Source: Phycisphaerae bacterium
Lineage (GTDB): Bacteria > Planctomycetota > Phycisphaerae > Phycisphaerales > UBA1924
NCBI GenBank assembly: GCA_016793805.1
Contig: JAEUIZ010000035.1
Coordinates: forward strand, 1 to 64,000
Length of the DNA stretch: 64,000 bases
Direction of reading: 5' to 3'
This document shows, piece by piece, positions 60,175 to 64,000 of the stretch. Position 1 is the first letter of the stretch. Each line of letters starts with the position of its first letter. A model generated the notes under the pieces. It was not told where the DNA came from. It saw only the letters and a list, made by a program, of their open reading frames with translations, and searched no databases. Both the position numbers and the translations under genes were made by a program.

Positions 60175-60660
60175 ATGAAACCAGCAACGTCCTTCATCGT
60201 GGGTTTATTGGCTTCAGCATCGATCGCGCTCGCTGGCCCGGAGCGAATCGTCCATGTGGCCTCCTCTGACCCCGAGCCGCGCGAGTTCGTCGGTGTTGAA
60301 CCTGGGTCGGGGGGTGATGGAGCGGCCATCAACAACTACGAGTGCGTGGGAAACGATGCGGGCTGCCCCGCTGGGACCAAGATCATCGATGCCAGCGGCA
60401 ACTTCGTCGGATGCGGCGCGGGCTGCTCGGGCAACTGCAACGCTTGTTCCGGCAACACCCAAGTCTCGCCACAACTCTGCAGCAAGAAGCAGGGCGAGAC
60501 TTGCTATCTTGCCGTCAACACCGTGAACTGTGGCAACAAGGGCGCGGGCACATGCGGCACGACCGGACCGGGGTCGCCTGACAACAATGGATGCTTCTGC
60601 ACACCACCAACGGCATACCCGCCGAGCGGAGAGCGGTGCGACGTCCGGCAGTGCCTGTAG
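60175..60660 (+). CDS. Secreted cysteine-rich protein, 161 aa
   Basis: Signal peptide MKPATSFIVGLLASASIALA, then about 140 residues with fourteen Cys (e.g. GCGAGCSGNCNACSGN, NNGCFCTPP), many Gly and Asn, and no Trp. The even Cys number and export suggest up to seven disulfides or metal binding. AAAGGA precedes the ATG. First gene of an apparent operon with the genes at 60694 and 61872. No family recognised. Base composition is less GC-rich than its neighbours. Confidence 0.8.
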   Translation: MKPATSFIVGLLASASIALAGPERIVHVASSDPEPREFVGVEPGSGGDGAAINNYECVGNDAGCPAGTKIIDASGNFVGCGAGCSGNCNACSGNTQVSPQLCSKKQGETCYLAVNTVNCGNKGAGTCGTTGPGSPDNNGCFCTPPTAYPPSGERCDVRQCL

Positions 60661-60693
60661 CGCGGCGTTTCCGAGTCCTTGAGGAGGTCCCGG

Positions 60694-61875
60694 ATGATGC
60701 AAGGCCAAGGGTTGCGCGTCATTGCGGCTGTTGCCGTGCTGGTGCTCGTCGAGGGCATGGCGCTCGCCCAGCGTGCCAGTTCGGAGGCGCCGAGCGACCT
60801 GGCGGCGACCGTGCTGGGGATGCTGGAGGCCTACGAGCGGTCGGTCCAAAGTGTGCGATGGGATCAGGACGAGTATTCGACCCCGACGACGAACACGGCG
60901 GGGGGCTCGCTCGCTTCGCTTCCAACCTGGGTCCACCTGCAGCGATCGAGCCGGTACGCGAGCGGGACTCGGGAGTGGTTCATGCGGGCCTCGAAATCAA
61001 GTTACGACCCACCAGATGCCGGAGTGCTTCAGCCGAAGTTAGTTCACGTTGAGATGCTGTTCGTTGGCGACGGCGCCTATCGAGTGACTCTGTCCCCCAC
61101 CAGCAACCGCGGCATGCTTACCAACTCCGATGTCTACTCCTCCGGCGGCGCGAACATCTGGCGTCTCCTCGGCCGCTTTGCCGAGCCCGCGGACCCCATG
61201 CGAGCCCCGACGCTGTCGTGGCAACTCGCCCGGGCGAAGGAGCGCGTGCCCCTCGCTCCGACATCCGAGGAGCCGTGGCCCGGCGTGCTCGGCATCGGCG
61301 CCACCAGCCAGGGCGTCGTTCACATCGAAGTCCGTGTGGATCCGGCGTGCGGCGGCATGCCCCGCGTAATCCGCATGCACGCCACTCAACCAGGATTATA
61401 TATCTACGAAACGCAAGTTGTTGTTGAAGCGATCCGCGTAGACGGGGTGTGGGTTCCGCGGGTCGGCATTCACGCTCCGATGTATTCTCAGATCGTCGAG
61501 AACGTCGACTCGCCGCTCACCGCGGATCGAGTGAGGGACTTCGAACTGACGCGCCGGTTCGAGGGTCTGCCGCCGGACATCGTGACGCCTGAACTGAAGA
61601 AGTGGGTAGACCGGCTCCAGGTCGTCTCGATCCTCGACCGCGCGCGATCGCTCGTGATCGGCCCGTTCTCCGTCTTCGAGCCATCAGCGCCGACCTTCTC
61701 GCCACAGATCATGGTGGCCACAAACATCCGTGTGAACCAGCCGATGGACTTCGACGAGATGTTCCAGAGCCTTCCGCCGGACGCGGAGATGTTCAACGGG
61801 CTCACGGCGGAGCGCACGAATCCCGCCGGGATTCGCGCGTCGTTCGATCGCGTCCGATCGGAGCGAGTGCCATGA
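60694..61875 (+). CDS. Exported LolA/LolB-like protein of unknown function, 393 aa
   Basis: Signal peptide after ATG 60694 or 60697 (GAGGAGG 7 nt before), cleaved after GMALAQ. The start of the mature part, LAATVLGMLEAYERSVQSVR, and the later VDGVWVPRVGIHAPM resemble the LolA-like fold of exported planctomycete proteins, but similarity is weak. It starts 33 nt after the Cys-rich gene and ends in an ATGA overlap with the DUF1573 gene. Confidence 0.65.
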   Translation: MMQGQGLRVIAAVAVLVLVEGMALAQRASSEAPSDLAATVLGMLEAYERSVQSVRWDQDEYSTPTTNTAGGSLASLPTWVHLQRSSRYASGTREWFMRASKSSYDPPDAGVLQPKLVHVEMLFVGDGAYRVTLSPTSNRGMLTNSDVYSSGGANIWRLLGRFAEPADPMRAPTLSWQLARAKERVPLAPTSEEPWPGVLGIGATSQGVVHIEVRVDPACGGMPRVIRMHATQPGLYIYETQVVVEAIRVDGVWVPRVGIHAPMYSQIVENVDSPLTADRVRDFELTRRFEGLPPDIVTPELKKWVDRLQVVSILDRARSLVIGPFSVFEPSAPTFSPQIMVATNIRVNQPMDFDEMFQSLPPDAEMFNGLTAERTNPAGIRASFDRVRSERVP

Positions 61876-62933
61876 GATCGCCGTGCATCCTGACGCTCGC
61901 GGCCTCTGGAGCGATCGCCCTCGTCGCTCCGCTCGTCGGGGTGGCGAAGGGATCTCAGCCGCCTCCCTCGGGCGAACAGGTCGCTGTGCCCAAGGGCGAG
62001 TTGACGCGGCTTCGCGTCGTGAGCACCGATCCCGAGAACCTGGGGCGAGTCCAGGGCGGCATGGCACTGACGAGGCGCATCACGTTTGAAAACTCGTCTC
62101 TCACGCCGGTCGCGCTCAGGGTCGTCAGCAAAAGTTGCGGGTGTCTGGATGCCACGTTCGATACCGAATCGGTCGCGCCGATGGCGCAGGCGGTGCTGAC
62201 GATGCGCGTCGTGCCCGCCAGCGTGCCGGGAGAACAAGTCCAGACCGTGACGTTTCGGACGGCATGGAACGAGACGAACGTCGGTCGCACCGAACTCGGT
62301 GTGTGCGCGATCCGGTACGAGACGGACCAGCAGTTCGTGGTTCGGCCGGAGTCGGCCATCGTCCCCGCAGTCGTGGGGTCGGTGGCGCATCTGGATGTGC
62401 ACGTTCGAATCCTGACGGAGAAGGAAACGAAGCCGCAACTGACGTGGGCTGCCTGCACGCTGCCGGGGTGGAGCGCGGCGCCGGTGCAGGACCCGGCGCT
62501 GCCGCCGGGCGTGCTCCGGGTGCGAGCAAGCGGGTCGGCACCCGAGCAGCCGGGGATCATGGACGGCTGGATCGAACTGGCCGCCGACGCGGAGGCCAAG
62601 GCGTCGGTGCGAGTGTCGATCCGGCTCGAGACGCGATCGCGGTATCGAACTGAACCCGGCGGGGTCGTGTTTTTTCGCCCCGATGGCGCAACGGCCAGCA
62701 CGCTCGCTCTTCGACCCAATGCCGATACCGCGCTCGCGCCAGCCAAGGTAGGACTCTCCACTCCCACGCCGTGGCTTGCGGCACGACTCGTCGAAGGCTC
62801 GCGCGTGGAGGTCTCGCTGACGCCAACGGCGGACATGCCAGCGCACGGCGTTCGACGGATCCGCGTGTGGTCGGAGAGCGGCGTCGAACTCGCGGACGTG
62901 CCGGTGTGCTGGTGGACCACGCCCGCCCGCTGA
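61872..62933 (+). CDS. DUF1573-domain exported protein, 353 aa
   Basis: Signal peptide (about 1-27), then a DUF1573 domain: RRITFENSSLTPVALRVVSK, SCGCLDATFDTESVAPM and LTMRVVPASVPGEQVQTVTF. A second Ig-like region follows. The Ser-Cys-Gly-Cys segment is the family hallmark. Family role is unknown; members are periplasmic or outer-surface Ig-like proteins. Coupled to the upstream gene by ATGA. Confidence 0.85.
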   Translation: MRSPCILTLAASGAIALVAPLVGVAKGSQPPPSGEQVAVPKGELTRLRVVSTDPENLGRVQGGMALTRRITFENSSLTPVALRVVSKSCGCLDATFDTESVAPMAQAVLTMRVVPASVPGEQVQTVTFRTAWNETNVGRTELGVCAIRYETDQQFVVRPESAIVPAVVGSVAHLDVHVRILTEKETKPQLTWAACTLPGWSAAPVQDPALPPGVLRVRASGSAPEQPGIMDGWIELAADAEAKASVRVSIRLETRSRYRTEPGGVVFFRPDGATASTLALRPNADTALAPAKVGLSTPTPWLAARLVEGSRVEVSLTPTADMPAHGVRRIRVWSESGVELADVPVCWWTTPAR

Positions 62934-62942
62934 CCGGAAGCC

Positions 62943-64000
62943 CTACGCGCCCGACAGTTCCGCGTCGAGGCGCTGGACAGCCACGGCGTGGGCCTGGTGG
63001 TACGCCGGCGCCAGGCGGGCCCAGTCGAACTGCCAACTCGCTCGCTCCACGGCGTTCCGCAGCGCGATCCGCTCCCGTCGCGGGGATCGGCAGTAGCGCA
63101 CCAGCGTGGACGCGAGGTCCGCGGCCGCGTCGTGGAACGATCGCCCGCGCCGGCGCAGCACCGAGAGCCCGAGTTCCTCGTGCCCCATCATGTTCTCCCG
63201 CGCGTAGCGTCCGAAGCCCGCGAGGTCGCTGCTGATCGCGGGCACCCCGCAGGCCATGCACTCCAGCGGGGTGTAGCCCCAGGGCTCGTAGAGGCTGGGG
63301 AAGACGCCCATGTGGCACCCGCGGATGAACTGCTCGTACTCGATCCCCCAGAGCGGGCTCACCGGGTTGATGAACTCAGGGTGGTACACGACCTTGACCG
63401 GATCCTCCGCTCGATTGAGAAGCCCGAGCACGCGGATGTGGTTCAGCACCGGGTCGTTCGCGTCGTCCTCCATCATGTGCGTGCAGACCATCGGCAGGCG
63501 GTGCGTGCGCAATGCGAACTGCGTCCGCTTGTACCGCAGCCGCCAGTAGTCGTCCACCTGGTCGTCGAGGTGGATGCGCTCGCCCGCGGCCCCATGGCGG
63601 AACAACTTCTCGCCCAGGCTCTCGGTGATCCTCTGGCACACCTGCCGCAACTCGTTGAGCACCCCCCGCTTCTCGAGGATCAGCGGGTTGATCGACCGTG
63701 CCGCCCGCTGCGTGATGACGAAGAACACGATCGTCGGCGTGGTCTCGCCCTGCTCGCGGAGGGCACGCAACTCGGCGTTCACCCGCGCCATCGCCTCGAG
63801 GCACAGGTCGAAGCCCTTGTTCTTGGGCTCGAAGCGACCGCTCGTGAAGAGGTAGAGCGTCTTGTCGAGGTCGAACGAATAACTCGGGAAGAAGTGCCCC
63901 ATCACGAACTGGTGGATCCGTTCCTTGTACTCCGCGTGCCAGGTCTGCATCTGGTGGGCCGCGTAATACTGCCGGATGTTCAGCCCGTTGGGCGTCACCA
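62943..64000 (-). CDS. Glycogen synthase, GT3 (eukaryote-like) family, C-terminal part
   Basis: The gene runs off the right edge; about 352 codons are visible. VTPNGLNIRQYY, YLFTSGRFEPKNKGFDLCLE, VFFVITQRAARSI, VYHPEFINPVSPLWGIEY and PSLYEPWGYTPLECMACGVP (with the EX7E pair) match GT3 glycogen synthases of fungi, animals and some bacteria rather than GlgA (GT5). Transfers glucose from UDP-glucose to glycogen. The missing N-terminus should contain the first Rossmann domain. Confidence 0.88.
   Translation of the reverse strand, partial: VTPNGLNIRQYYAAHQMQTWHAEYKERIHQFVMGHFFPSYSFDLDKTLYLFTSGRFEPKNKGFDLCLEAMARVNAELRALREQGETTPTIVFFVITQRAARSINPLILEKRGVLNELRQVCQRITESLGEKLFRHGAAGERIHLDDQVDDYWRLRYKRTQFALRTHRLPMVCTHMMEDDANDPVLNHIRVLGLLNRAEDPVKVVYHPEFINPVSPLWGIEYEQFIRGCHMGVFPSLYEPWGYTPLECMACGVPAISSDLAGFGRYARENMMGHEELGLSVLRRRGRSFHDAAADLASTLVRYCRSPRRERIALRNAVERASWQFDWARLAPAYHQAHAVAVQRLDAELSGA

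Noticed and set aside
1-64000. CRISPR arrays, tRNA, rRNA, insertion sequences or phage genes
   Set aside because: Looked for spaced repeats, terminal inverted repeats, transposase and integrase motifs and cloverleaf-like stretches; none was convincing. A tRNA scan with software would be more sensitive.

Overview
The window is GC-rich, gene-dense bacterial chromosome that looks like Planctomycetota, most likely class Phycisphaerae. Supporting features are VPAP-type PEP-CTERM tails ending in RRRR, a secreted protein with two GC-type dockerin modules, a membrane protein with a CTRCGY...CPECG zinc ribbon, an ECF sigma factor coupled to a very large Ser/Thr kinase, bacterial SPINDLY/OGT-like glycosyltransferases, an SUI1 (eIF1-like) protein and DUF1573. 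I saw no rRNA, tRNA, CRISPR array, phage or insertion sequence.

Layout. 1-1078: start of a secreted protein broken at a 12-G tract, and a PEP-CTERM protein. 1200-3146: nrfHA, ammonia-forming nitrite reductase. 3143-5882: accA, a DksA-like protein and lspA on the minus strand. 6034-13613: housekeeping and stress genes (proC, two-domain Usp, PilZ protein, lipoprotein, DUF4870, GNAT, cystathionine beta-synthase, a 70-aa DHp-like protein, surE, Fpg). 13573-17190: hybrid sensor kinase. 17331-25032: icd, zinc-ribbon membrane protein, SUI1, glycosyltransferase plus tyrosine phosphatase, carbonic-anhydrase-like protein, DUF1428, GNAT, CHRD protein, membrane protein, PlsC. 25033-34346: minus-strand run RNase E/G, dxr and three tandem TPR-GT41 genes. 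34845-35551: two gene relics. 35580-39702: CBM9-like/thioredoxin protein, DUF3568 lipoprotein, acs, ComEA-like. 39712-42294: GH10-like protein divergent from purC. 42295-53612: three SPFH (HflK/HflC-like) proteins, an ABC ATPase, a permease and a 654-aa unknown in one operon, with a second ABC-2 permease divergent from it. 53669-57982: small membrane protein, kinase/ATPase/TPR giant and its ECF sigma. 58159-62933: dockerin protein and a three-gene secreted module (Cys-rich protein, LolA-like protein, DUF1573 protein). 62943-64000: end of a GT3 glycogen synthase.

Most notable signals. A TTGACA/TAATCT promoter whose 16-nt spacer contains an 11-G tract sits upstream of the secreted Cys-rich module, and a 12-G tract lies in the signal peptide of another secreted protein; both are positions expected of phase-variable contingency loci. 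The SPFH-ABC operon is a coherent membrane system of unknown substrate. At least twelve genes have a TANNNT element 5-8 nt before the start codon and no Shine-Dalgarno sequence, which implies widespread leaderless transcription. Gene junctions are tight, with ATGA or GTGA overlaps in most operons, so translational coupling is common.

All calls come from reading the sequence and from family knowledge; no database search was run.
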